Below are positions 1 to 9,275 of a DNA stretch of 29,814 nucleotides, in pieces. Below the pieces are notes generated by a model. That model searched no databases and was not told where the DNA came from. It worked only from the letters and a program-made list of their open reading frames with translations. Positions within the stretch are counted from its first letter, which is position 1, and each line of letters starts with the position of its first letter. The position numbers and the translations under genes are program-made. The stretch covers positions 1 to 29,814 of the forward strand of contig MNCI01009592.1 of the NCBI GenBank assembly GCA_015680685.1, written 5' to 3'. This stretch comes from Gnetum montanum (Eukaryota; Streptophyta; Gnetopsida; Gnetales; Gnetaceae).

Positions 1-480
1 GTTTTGCTTTATTATGGAAACTATTAAGTGATAACTTAGTAACCTCAACAATCTTGAATGCTATTGCATACATTTTATATAGTAATGGAAGGTCAAAAGG
101 AAATAAAGAAAATTCGAAGTGTTTATCATTTAATTTCTAATGAATTTGATNGGTAATGGGAGGTAAATAAAGAAAATTCGAAGTGTTTATCATTTAATTT
201 CTAATGAATTTGATCACGGAATTCTAGTAGTATCAGCTGTCCGTACGCCGCTGCCGTGTCTGCATCAACGCAAACATCCGCAGTACATATTTTACGTCAG
301 AATGGCACCCCAAAATTCGGGTAACCGCTACTTGAATTCATCATTTACCAGTTGATGATTATGAATTTATGACATGGAAACGCACAAATGAAAATGGTTA
401 CACAAATTTCCTAAAAACGAAAGACTTTCTTTCTTCACGTGACGTAGATTTTCATATTGGTCAGGAGAAAATACCGCCCA
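1..480. other. Low-copy-looking sequence with an N contig join, no gene seen
   Basis: No credible coding region was seen. An N at 151 separates two near-copies of the same roughly 65-base text (about 82-150 and 152-214), as expected for two contig ends that overlap but were not merged. Positions 230-330 are richer in C and G, with several CpG dinucleotides, than the retroelement DNA later in the window. This fits less methylated or younger low-copy DNA, but that is inference. Confidence 0.5.
82..214. repeat. Direct duplication across an N, probable unmerged overlap
   Basis: About 82-150 and 152-214 share GTAATGG(A/G)AGG and an identical 50-base tail ending AATTTGAT, with a six-base indel near the start. 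The N at 151 is the join. Confidence 0.8.
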
Positions 481-676
481 ACTATAAACCGTGAAAGGTA
501 ATAAACAGGAAACTACCGGGAAATATCATGGAAGGAACTTGTAAACCCGGAACCCGGAACTTGGAAAAAACATAAGAATGGACTATAAACCCTGGAAGTC
601 TGACCAGCGGACCAGGTGATAAACAGGAAGCCATCGGGAAAATCACAAAAGGAACTTGAAAAAACACAAGAATGGA
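481..676. repeat. Imperfect tandem duplication of about 100 bp
   Basis: Two adjacent units start with ACTATAAACC (481 and 582), share GATAAACAGGAA-like text and an AAGGAACTTG block, and end at AAGAATGGACT (about 581 and 676). Several substitutions and small indels separate them, so the duplication is not recent. A plus-strand ORF (616-903, 95 codons) starts inside the second unit. I see no domain, splice site or codon-level signal to support it as a gene. Confidence 0.7.
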
Positions 677-1113
677 CTGGCCGCTATGTCCGGGTTAGAA
701 TCCAGAACAGCGGCAAACTGTACATTTGTGCAGTCAAATACGAGTTGCATTCTCTAAAGATGCATAACGAAACATCTAGGATGACCAACCCACCGTGGCC
801 CACGCACACCTGTTATGTATTAAAATGTTTTAACCTCGACTCGCTTAATGGACAATACCTTAGAAAGAAGAACACAATTGTTGAATCAGATTTTCCTTAT
901 TGATGTCAATTACCAAACCTTAATGCCTAATTTAATATCCAATTAATACTTACATGTTATTGTTAGAGCAGAATACCCTCTTCTATTTGGATTTTCTAGT
1001 TAACCATCATTACTGTGTATAATTGTTAACAAGTATCATGTAGGTTCCACCCCAAATTGTTATTTATGGTTAATTAAGAAGGCCTGACCACTTGACCTGT
1101 CTTCACTCTTTAG
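677..1113. other. Intergenic, upstream of the secreted peptide gene
   Basis: AT-rich sequence with no recognised gene or repeat. It probably contains distal promoter sequence for the peptide gene at 1421. The only open frame of note runs from 616 to 903 and looks like chance. Confidence 0.4.
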
Positions 1114-1159
1114 TCGGGTCTAAGTGTCTAAACCATTCGGGTCTAAGTGTCTAAACCAT
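1114..1159 (+). repeat. Exact 23-bp tandem duplication in the promoter region
   Basis: Two identical 23-base units, each beginning TCGGGTCTAAGTG, lie head to tail at 1114-1136 and 1137-1159. They sit about 95 bp upstream of the TATA-like box of the peptide gene. They may duplicate a transcription-factor site or be replication slippage. The sequence alone does not decide. Confidence 0.9.
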
Positions 1160-1252
1160 TCTTCCCGCATGTACTTTTGAATTTTCATCATATTTTCCCA
1201 CTACTACTTACTTTTACGACATTTTCGTGTCATGTACGCACATCCTCACCTC

Positions 1253-1260
1253 TTTAAATA
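1253..1260 (+). promoter_or_regulatory. TATA-like box of the secreted peptide gene
   Basis: TTTAAATA lies in a pyrimidine-rich setting 168 bp upstream of the chosen ATG at 1421. A start of transcription 25-35 bp downstream would fall near the CAACACAAG text around 1280-1290, leaving a 5' leader of about 135 bases. The position and sequence fit a plant core promoter, but no transcript evidence is available. Confidence 0.5.
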
Positions 1261-1367
1261 CTTCCTATACCTTCAGCCACAACACAAGTGAAGGAAAGGG
1301 CAAACATCGCATTCTTTTCTTAATATTCTCTTCTTTAATATTCTAATTGCTTGGCTCGGTTAGGCAA

Positions 1368-1382
1368 ATGTTTTTGTTTTAG
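1368..1382 (+). promoter_or_regulatory. Four-codon upstream ORF in the peptide gene leader
   Basis: ATG TTT TTG TTT TAG lies in the predicted 5' leader, ending 38 bases before the main ATG. A minimal uORF like this can lower main-ORF translation while still allowing reinitiation. The context (AAATGT) has A at -3. Function is inferred from position only. Confidence 0.4.
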
Positions 1383-1420
1383 TGACCCATCTGATTTTAT
1401 ATTTTATCATTGTTTTTGAA

Positions 1421-1693
1421 ATGACGACAAAAGGACAGGGAGCCAGGTTTCTTAGTGTTGCAGCGATGATGATTGCTGTGATGGTATTAATGTGTTCAGC
1501 TGTGGGTGCTATTAGGATTCCTTCATTTTCTTCCTGGCCTTCTTCAATGAACAGTAAGGACGGACAAATCGGGGACAATATGTACGAGTATTTAAAAAGC
1601 GTGGTCGGAAGTGTCCTGGATTCAAGTCCCTCAGGGCCCTCCTGCTGCACCACCGCTAGCTCTAAAACCAGCTGCCCAGGTGGCTGTCCCTAA
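1421..1693 (+). CDS. Small secreted cysteine-containing peptide, unknown family
   Basis: A 90-codon uninterrupted frame in DNA where such frames are rare. Residues 1-9 are basic and polar (MTTKGQGAR), residues 10-30 form a strongly hydrophobic segment ending AVGA, a classic signal peptide with cleavage predicted after Ala30. The mature product would be about 60 residues: a Ser/Pro-rich start (IRIPSFSSWPSS), an acidic Tyr-containing middle (GDNMYEYLKS, residues 51-60) and a C-terminus with Cys at 75, 76, 85 and 89, ending PGGCP. Four cysteines allow two disulfides. The frame is open upstream to a GTG at 1382, but the first ATG is at 1421, with G at -3. A TATA-like box, a leader with a uORF and a single uninterrupted exon make a plausible gene. 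I do not recognise the family. It resembles no well-known knottin, defensin, LTP or EPF spacing. A secreted signalling or defence peptide is a guess. Confidence 0.6.
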   Translation: MTTKGQGARFLSVAAMMIAVMVLMCSAVGAIRIPSFSSWPSSMNSKDGQIGDNMYEYLKSVVGSVLDSSPSGPSCCTTASSKTSCPGGCP

Positions 1694-2470
1694 TCACAGA
1701 CATTTCTCATCTCTGATATTGTCAGTTGTATTCTTTTTACCTTGGATCTACTCATGATGGCAAGATACTGCATTGCTTCTTTCATTGCATTTTAATATTG
1801 GATTTGATTTCTATTTATGGCCTCAAGGCTTGGATGATGTAAATGGGTTTTTCCTGAGTATTTATTTACAGCATCTTTGGCTTTTGTTGGCTTCAACCTG
1901 CAAGAATAGATCAGGATCATAAGATAAAATGATGAATTGATGGTAAATGTAAATCGATTATAATTGCTGTCTGGTATTGAATTTGCTTGCTGCTGCTCGG
2001 TGACTTTCGTTTTATGATATTTTAAACTTAATTCACTTTGTAGCCTAAAACGTTACGTTGATCTCGTGTTACCTTGTGCACCTACTATTTTGCAAAATCA
2101 TTCAAATTTTGAAAAAGGTACCATTCCAAAAGGGTAGAATATCGCTTTGGGTCAGGTAAGACGACGTCTTTAATTTAAATATAATTATTCAAAAACTTAG
2201 ATTTTGCTACTCCACCAATCTCTTTCAGAATAAGTGCTTTTACTGTCCTAAAAACTTGACCGCAACCAAATAAAACTTCAAAGATCTCAGTGCACCACTA
2301 GATTCTAAGAAGGATTCTTTCTTACCAAGCAGTAAAGCTACGTTAGGTCTTTGACGGTAATTATTTTCAAGTTTAACTATACTTATATATTAATAATTTA
2401 ATATATTACATGGTTATACAGCCAACGCCACTTCCCTTTAAGCACGTTATTTTAGCAAAGGTAGAGAAAC
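1694..2470. other. Probable 3' UTR and intergenic sequence after the peptide gene
   Basis: T-rich text follows the TAA stop at 1691-1693. No canonical AATAAA stands close behind the stop. AT-rich variants (for example around 1790 and 1920) could serve as plant polyadenylation signals. No gene or known repeat was recognised in the rest. Confidence 0.35.
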
Positions 2471-3360
2471 TGTCTATATTTCATCAAAGCTGCTATCGGT
2501 TACGATATCAATTACACGCCCACGACAACCCCTATCCGAAACTGAAAGAATTCGTAATTTGGTATTGATCCTATACTGTGGAAAGCGGAAGAAACTGCAT
2601 TTGATAAATATTTTTTCAAATATCATTGATCCAAATCCGTGAAAATGAAAACCATGAAACAAAAGACAAACTTAAAACGTACATTCCATGGGTCTGCTGT
2701 ATGTGAGCGACCAGAAAACACAGAATAAAATAACAGACCAAATAAAAAGTAAAAGAAAAACGAACAATCTAATTACTGAAACTGTGACGCGAGGGAAACA
2801 TCCTACAATACATAACAATGTAGAGCAACTCCATTTAGATGGGAGAGGAGGAAAATCGATCTAGCTACACAGTACAGACGTAGAAATCTACGGGAAGAGA
2901 ACTGTATAAAATCTTAGCTCCCTGAAAATTACCAGTTGGAGAAAGCAGAGCCTGAGCAGTATAACGCGTATGATTGTAAATATTCTAAATTACCTGTGGA
3001 GAGTGGAGACCACGGGACAGAGCCTTGCATTGGATCACAACAATATTTGAATTCCGGTTTATAAATAAATAAATAAACCTTTCTTAAAGCCAGACAAGAA
3101 GAGTGATTACAAAGCAAAGGGAACCTAACCTGCTTTTAACCAGGAAAGCCATTTTATATATTAAATAAACCAGAAATATATACGTAGTGATAAAATTGTG
3201 GGTTTATACACAGAGCAGGAGGTAAAATTGGTATATGAACACCACACAATCCAACTGCAAATTGTAATTTTCTACTGTTTTGATGTTGCAGGAGTGTTAT
3301 AGAGTCTCATCTCCAAGTTTCATGTGGTGGTTTAGAGGTCATTTTAGAGTATTTGTTATA
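2471..3360. other. Intergenic sequence, one weak exon-like patch on the minus strand
   Basis: No firm gene. On the minus strand, near 2470-2545, a pyrimidine-rich tract ending TTTCAG precedes a short frame (SDRGCRGRVIDIVTDSS...) that ends in TAG at 2474. It could be the last exon of a decayed gene, but nothing upstream connects to it. A short (AAAT)n run lies at about 3061-3077. Confidence 0.25.
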
Positions 3361-3689
3361 TTAAACTTGTAGCTGCAACGCCGAATTGCAAGGTGCAGCT
3401 CATTGGAGGTCCCAGTCTTTGAGGATGCTAACAGGGGTTGCATCTCCTAGGCCAACCCCTAGGCTCCTAGGCATTCAGAGTGAGAAGTGGTTTGCTCTCA
3501 AAAAATTGATTTTTAGCAAGATTGCAAGGTTTTACCACCTATAGGCCCTTACAGCAAGAACTATTTCAATTTTAAAAATACAAAAATTTTGATTTTAGGT
3601 CGTGGCAAGTGGCTATGACCTATAACAGGTCGTAGTTGGAAGCTAATTGAATGTGCGTGCCACTCAGAGTGGCAAGTGTCTTGTAACAA
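3361..3689. other. Slightly GC-richer block, probable old repeat fragment
   Basis: Within a very AT-rich setting this block carries three CCTAGG hexamers in 26 bp (3446, 3458, 3466) and a near-perfect 9-bp inverted repeat at about 3613-3635 (CTATGACCT / AGGTCGTAG). It may be part of an old LTR, but no coding remnant or matching copy elsewhere in the window supports a specific family. Confidence 0.25.
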
Positions 3690-3737
3690 ATGATTTATAC
3701 AATATTTTTCAAAATGATTTATACAATATTTTTCAAA
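3690..3737. repeat. Exact 24-bp tandem duplication
   Basis: The unit ATGATTTATACAATATTTTT plus CAAA occurs at 3690-3713 and again directly at 3714-3737 with no difference. It is likely slippage or a repaired break in non-coding DNA. Confidence 0.9.
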
Positions 3738-5224
3738 TACTAAAATGAATAGGAATTAAAAGGTGATCTTCTAAAGATAAGGCACGAAGATTTAATTGGG
3801 ACTTTTGGTTGGTTACATATTATCTTACAATTAAAAAGAAGTGTTCTAGGGGTAATTGTAAGTCCCTTAGACCTTTAATAGTGGTCTTTGAGCATCTTGT
3901 ATCTTCATCTAAAGAGATGTGGGAATTGAAAGTGTTGTAAGACTTAATACTCTACAACTATTGTTGAGTATCATTAGGTATGTGTGTGAAGACTTATTAC
4001 TTCCTAGATGCTTGTGGCTTGTGTGTGCATGAGCCATTTTTAATGTATTTCAATTGTATTTCATGTCATGCATCTTAATTATAGAGGTTTCAATGGTGTT
4101 TTCATTTTTTACATAATTTTACATGGAATTATGATTTGACTTCTAGAAAATCCTACATGATTGTTTAAGATTTGTGAAGGAATTTGAGATGGCTTTGTGT
4201 TCAATTTCATAGAAATGATCAATTTGATGAACCATATTATCAAAATGTAAATTGGAATACTTGGGTCTTGAATATTATATTTAAAATCCATTATTGATAG
4301 ATTCTTGATGTCTTCATACTTGGAGTATGCTTATGAAAAGAAATAAAGTGTTATTACATCTAAAGACCCATAGGATCTATTGGATAGATATTACATTTTC
4401 ATTAAAAGTAAAAATAGACTCTACAAATTCAATAAGCACCAATGGGAGAATCACAAACAAATCATATAGGCTTTTTGCTACAACATTACAATATTGTGTC
4501 AAATGGGTAGTCATAAGATAATAAAGGAATACATATAACTCATCTTCAAAGGCTCTTGGTTTGCACAACCTATAAATGTGCTCTTCTCAAGGGATTGAAA
4601 CCTATTTTCCACTTTCAATTCTAGAATGATAAGAACTGAAGGGAAACTTGTTGATAGCAGTTTAATACTTGAAGGGAATAGCAGCTTAGAGGTAGTGAGC
4701 TTCTACCTCTAGTTTATTAGATATAATGTAGTGTAAATAAAATTGTCTTTTACCTTCTACATTAATGCACATCTGTGTTAAAAGATTTTATTTGACTAGT
4801 TGATGAATATGCTTAGGATTTTTCTACACATCTTCCTAAGAGATGTTTCATTTTCTTAACCATTGCACCCTCTGAAAATACTAACCATGGTCTTATGAAT
4901 CCTCAAGAAATGCTTTAGAGAATTTGTCTTGCCTTAAGATACGTAAGCTATGAGTGTATGTAATGAACTGGCACAAGGCTTCTACTTCTAAAGGTAGTAA
5001 ATCATATTCACATAATAACTATTTAACTAAGGTGTTTGCATCTTCACCTGTAACTCATTGAGAAGAAAACGTTTTTCTACTTTTTCAATATCTTTCCAAA
5101 GTATAAGACTAAGTGCAACTTCCTAAAGAACATATTCGTACAACATAGTAGGAAAGATGATAGTCTATAAAATTTTTTTTGTAACTTTCCAAGCCTAGAG
5201 GCCTAAATTCATGTACCTATTTTA
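3738..5224. other. AT-rich intergenic sequence, nothing recognised
   Basis: About 1.5 kb with short chance frames only (60-64 codons on both strands around 4109-4568). No coding motif, tandem repeat or RNA gene was recognised. The last few hundred bases before 5225 may be further eroded LINE sequence, because a LINE reverse-transcriptase scrap begins there, but I cannot align them. Confidence 0.35.
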
Positions 5225-5400
5225 ACAAGTTATTATCGTTGAAATGGTCTTTAAGTGAATGTAGATAAAATCAAATTGATTATCTAGGGTACAAAAATAA
5301 TTGTTATAACTTTTATTTTGGAGGAAGAAATGTGCAAATAGTAGATTCTTTTAAATGTTTAGGTCTCATTTCTATGAAGAATTACATGTGGACAAAGTCC
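5225..5400 (+). pseudogene. LINE (non-LTR) reverse transcriptase fragment
   Basis: Translation in one frame from 5225 gives NGL, stop, VNVDKIKLII, stop, GT. The next block, in another frame from 5314, gives FGGRNVQIVDSFKCLGL. Together these match in order the conserved stretch of plant L1-type reverse transcriptases just after the catalytic core: a (V)NVDKTK block, a GT-like turn, then a GG..(I/V)xVVDSFKYLGL block. Stops and a frameshift show it is dead. The catalytic FADD-type motif, endonuclease and 3' poly(A) tail were not found, so only a scrap remains. It lies about 145 bp upstream of a separate gypsy gag scrap, so one old element may be interrupted by the other. Recognition is by motif pattern only. 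Confidence 0.5.
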
Positions 5401-5545
5401 ATAAAATAGGATATTTGAAGAATTATATCTCATTTATTTATGTGACTACTAGGTTCCTCATATCAAACAGGTAATTCTTTGGGATATTTGAAGCATTATA
5501 TTTCTTGTGCCTTAAATTGTTATAGATAATGCTAGATCTAAAATT

Positions 5546-5558
5546 TGGTGTTTGATTC
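5546..5558 (+). promoter_or_regulatory. Possible decayed Met-type primer binding site
   Basis: TGGTGTTTGATTC lies 22 bp before the ATG of the gag scrap at 5580. Many plant LTR elements have a tRNA-iMet site (TGGTATCAGAGC) in this position. Seven of twelve bases agree, so the match is weak and rests on position. Confidence 0.3.
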
Positions 5559-5579
5559 TTATGTTAATTACTTAGGAAC

Positions 5580-6420
5580 ATGGCTTCTACGAAGAAATGT
5601 ATTCAATATTTGAATAGGGACATGGAAGATCTTAAAGGCACCTTCAAAGCGGTAGTAGTAAGATTGGAGCAACTAAATACTAAGCACAACCTTCTCAAAT
5701 AAGAAAGAAGGCTAAAGACCCATTCATGAATAAAGATAAAAGAGAATATGCAGATAGGAGAGGAGATAATGAAGAGATTATTCTCATCCCATGCACCAAG
5801 GATTTTAAGATGAAGTAATCCTTTTACTCATGTAAGATCTGAAAAGGCTCCATCAATTGCATATTTATCAAGGTTAAGTTCACCTAGGCATTCAAAGGTA
5901 GGCGTTGAATATAAGGCTATACTTGTAAGATTTGTTTTTTTTTTTAAAAAAAATGCATTAAGGTTTCCTTACATTAAATTGAAGTCTTTCAATGGAGTAA
6001 ATGGGTCATATATATTTGAGTCATGGTTGAAAAATTTAAATAAATATTTTAAATTGTAAAATATGTTCAATCATTTTAAGGTACCAATTACTAAATCCAA
6101 ACTTGAAGGTATGACTTCCATTTGATGGGGAAACAAGTCATGCATTCTTCATGCAAAACAAAGTACAAGTGAGAGAGTACATAGTTATGCAATACATGTT
6201 GAGATATAAATATAAGCAATCCAAGCAATGATAAGAGGTTATCATGAAGCTAAAGCATCTAATAGAAGTTGAGGAGAATGTGAATGACTTTTACCTTAAA
6301 TATTTCCAATTGTTTCATCATTATAAGATGAGTTGTATTAAGTTTTGTAAAATCAACATGACCACAAGGTTTAACAAATTGATAAACATTAATGTTGATA
6401 TTTGATGGATCAAAATTAGA
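5580..6420 (+). pseudogene. Ty3/gypsy-type gag fragment (different family from E1-E3)
   Basis: From ATG at 5580 the frame reads MASTKKCIQYLNRDMEDLKG then a coiled-coil-like stretch up to a TAA at about 5700. After eroded sequence, about 5980-6055 reads LKSFNGVNGSYIFESWLKNL followed by NKYFKL. This is the typical start of a Retrotrans_gag domain, in which a (P/K)xFNG turn is followed by a W helix. From 6244, KLKHLIEVEENVNDFYLKYF fits the later helix of the same domain. Stops and frameshifts break it, and no protease or RT follows. A Met-type PBS candidate and non-matching Gag text separate it from the E1-E3 family. It could be a chromovirus relative, but that is uncertain. Confidence 0.5.
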
Positions 6421-6486
6421 ACAATAACTTGTAAAGGAATAATATGAGAATAAATTTATGAAACTAGTATAGCATAGTAATTGTAT

Positions 6487-6545
6487 TAACCTAGTAGTAA
6501 GCATTTTGACTTGGTAACACCAAGTCAAAGGTTCAATTCTACTAA
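6487..6545 (+). repeat. tRNA-like block with A-box and B-box, SINE candidate
   Basis: CTAGTAGTAAGCA (from about 6491) resembles a pol III A box of tRNA type, and GGTTCAATTCT (6530-6540) matches the B box core GGTTCRANYC. Between them TTGACTTGG-TAACA-CCAAGTCAA (6506-6528) is a perfect 9-bp hairpin where an anticodon arm would lie. The stem is too long for a working tRNA and the T stem does not pair, so this is a tRNA-derived head of an old SINE or a dead tRNA, not an active gene. No poly(A) tail or target duplication was identified. Confidence 0.45.
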
Positions 6546-6559
6546 GTAGCACAAAGTTA

Positions 6560-8829
6560 TAATTTAAAAAGAAAATCCATAAAAGGAATTCTAAACTGGT
6601 CCAATAAATACAAGGAACTGTAGTAGATGTAAATAAAAATTTTAGTTTTAGTATTACCTAACTTAATATATTTATTAAATAAATATAAACTTAAGTTTAA
6701 AAGTATATGGAATAACTTTTGTTATTAACTCATGTGGTGAGTGAGTATTATAAGATAATTTTAGGTTAATAATCTTACATTACTAATTTCAATCTCTTTA
6801 TCTCTAAATACAATAAGAGAGTTAGAATGCAAATTATTATTAATTTGTGAATAATGAACGCTACCTATTACGAGATAATGGAAAGTTTCTTTATTTGCAG
6901 AAAACTAAATAGAAATACCTTTTCTTCAAAAAAATAAATAAAAATTAGCTTATTTATTTATAAAATAAATTTAGCATTGATTGTTTTCCTTGTTAGGAAT
7001 ACTTGTTAATATCACATGTGTTGAACCAAACTTGAATGCAAAAACTAGGATATGATTTAACACACGAAAACTTAAGTTGTTTTTATTATTCATCCAATTG
7101 TATATATAAGAGTAGATAGCTATAATTGGTTTGATTCTTACATTAAACCACCCATAACTACTTTATAATTTACAACTATTTCAAGTATTTATAAGAACCA
7201 TATAATTAGTTATAACTTTGTAGTAGTTGAACAACTTAATTTTAAACAACACTTAAAAATATGAAGTAATATTAACCATAGATTTCATAAGCTCCATGGA
7301 CATTCATTGACTTCATTAACCAATGCTAATTAATGCTAACTCACCTATCATATAAAGAAAATTAAATTAGTAAATCATATTAATAATAATAAAATAATAC
7401 TTAAAAGATTATTGGCCTATTTTAATCCCATCAATATTTGTGTAGTTAATAGATTTCAAAACTTCATTATAGTATATCATGAACACCACCAATAATATTA
7501 AGTTTGTAACAAAAGTCATTATACATAAAAATATAGGTTTATATTCAAAGACTATTAAAGTTCTATTACACTTCATACACTTACATATGATTTCCTTGAG
7601 TATTTGTAAATCTAGTATAACCATCATGTTTTTGAAAAATGATACAACCATTTGTTAAATACTAATGAACTAATAATTAACTACTTGTAAATATTAATTT
7701 TTAGCATAACCATGATATCACTATAGCGATGATAATTTATTTCCATGGTGAGCATTATATACATAGAAAAAGTATTAAGATTAATAAACATATCAAATCC
7801 TTAACACTATTCATTAAGCTTAATATTTAAACAATTTAGTTTTCTTTACTACATACATAAGAGTTTCATGATTATAAAATCATTTTATCAGGAAAATATA
7901 TGTAATCACTTAAAGTTTCTTCATGATACCATAAAATAAAATTAAGAATTTAATTCACTACTAATAATTGAAGGACTAAATTTTCTTAAAGTAGAATTTC
8001 TATTAATATCATTTCAAAAGAGCAAGAAAGTTAAATAATTAAAAATCTTATTAATCATATTAAATAGATTATATTATAGAATATTTTGTCCTTTAATGTT
8101 TCTTTGAAATAATAGAAGGAATAAAAATAGATATTAGGAGCGTCATCTTTTTCAAAATATACTATAACATAAAGAATTAAAAATAATTAAAAGATAAAAT
8201 AACATATCATGGATTAAATTAAAGATATAATTCACCTTCACATATAGAGATGTCTAATAATTGAAAACAAGCAAGGTATAAAACATATATAATTAGTCAT
8301 ATACAATATAATCTATATCTACATTCTTTAAATTTTAAAGAACACTAAAGGATAATAAATTTTCTTCATCGTAGGAGAACTATTTTTTACTATAGACTTG
8401 GATGTAATTTATTGATTCGAAGATGCTGCTACATTTGGAATTGGATTAGCTATTGACTATGGTTGACTCATACTTGTATCTTTAAAGATAGATTCATAAT
8501 CTTCATTCAATATAATTTGCAAGAATGATACATATATGATATTATAGGTAAATCATTACCAAAATCAATTAATCAATGGAAAATTTATATATATATATAT
8601 ATAAACAAATCATCTATGACTTTTTGATATTGAACTTTCTATAATTTATTGTTTTTGTTAATGTGCATATTATTTTCTTCTACAAAATCTTAATCTTATA
8701 TTTCTAATTTTCTACCTCAGTTAACTGTGTTTACATTCTTGCTAATTCTACTAAAGAGAATAAACCTTTTCTTAAATTTATTTATTTATTTATGTTTAAT
8801 TAATCATTTCTTATTATTCACTCATGAGC
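6560..8829. other. Very AT-rich intergenic sequence with simple repeats
   Basis: No gene recognised. It includes a dinucleotide (TA)n run at about 8586-8604 and a (TTTA)n run at about 8776-8793. Short frames such as 7409-7651 on the minus strand contain no recognisable motif and fit chance in AT-rich DNA. Confidence 0.4.
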
Positions 8830-9275
8830 TCTATTAGCTAATTTAGAATATAAACTTAAAGTACTAATGAGTCTACTTGTTTTAGGCTTTGTAGTTCTTT
8901 GGGGTTAAGCATCTACCAAATCCCTTTTCTTAGACACCTCATTTTGATACTTTTTGAATGCTTTAAGTTATTTTTCTTTATCTAGATGTGTTTGATATAG
9001 ATCCTTATTCAAAACTTCATTTTATGCTGAAACATCTATGAACGCATTTTTATCTCTATCTAGTTAATTTTCTAAGGCTTTGGATTTGAAAAAATAACAC
9101 ATGGAGATGTAATTTGAAATCATGAAATTAAATAGAAAATCATTACTTACTATTAAAGAATGATCATTAGCTAATGTTGGAATAACTTTAGAAACCTTGA
9201 ATCTAATACTGAATATAAAATTATCATCATCATTGCCTTTAATGTGCTTCCATTCTACTACATTGTACATTACTT
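8830..9275 (-). pseudogene. Decayed coding-like sequence of unknown identity
   Basis: On the minus strand from 9270 a 68-codon frame (MYNVVEWKHIKGNDDDNFIF...) ends in one stop and the same frame continues as LDRDKNAFIDVSA, stop, NEVLNKDLYQTHLDKEK, stop, LKAFKKYQNEVSKKRDLVDA, stop, PQRTTKPKTSRLI. Few stops over about 430 bp of AT-rich DNA, and a lysine/glutamate-rich coiled-coil-like end, suggest a former protein. No family is recognised. It lies just outside the 3' LTR of E1, so it may be part of the DNA into which E1 inserted. Confidence 0.25.

Noticed and set aside
616-903. 95-codon plus-strand ORF
   Set aside because: It starts inside a tandem duplication, has no recognisable motif or start context support, and its composition looks like translated non-coding DNA.
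1360-1653. 97-codon minus-strand ORF opposite the peptide gene
   Set aside because: Mirror frame of the peptide gene. The plus frame has the signal peptide, promoter and better start, so this is a shadow.
6506-6528. Functional tRNA gene
   Set aside because: The anticodon-arm position has a 9-bp stem with a 5-base loop, and the T arm does not pair, so it cannot be a working tRNA.
6259-6552. 97-codon minus-strand ORF
   Set aside because: It overlaps the gag scrap and the tRNA-like block on the other strand and has no motif. Chance frame in AT-rich DNA.
7409-7651. 80-codon minus-strand ORF with hydrophobic stretches
   Set aside because: The hydrophobic residues follow from T-rich sequence. 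No promoter, splice or family signal.
8586-8604. (TA)n run as a regulatory element
   Set aside because: An ordinary microsatellite in AT-rich DNA with nothing around it to suggest a function.
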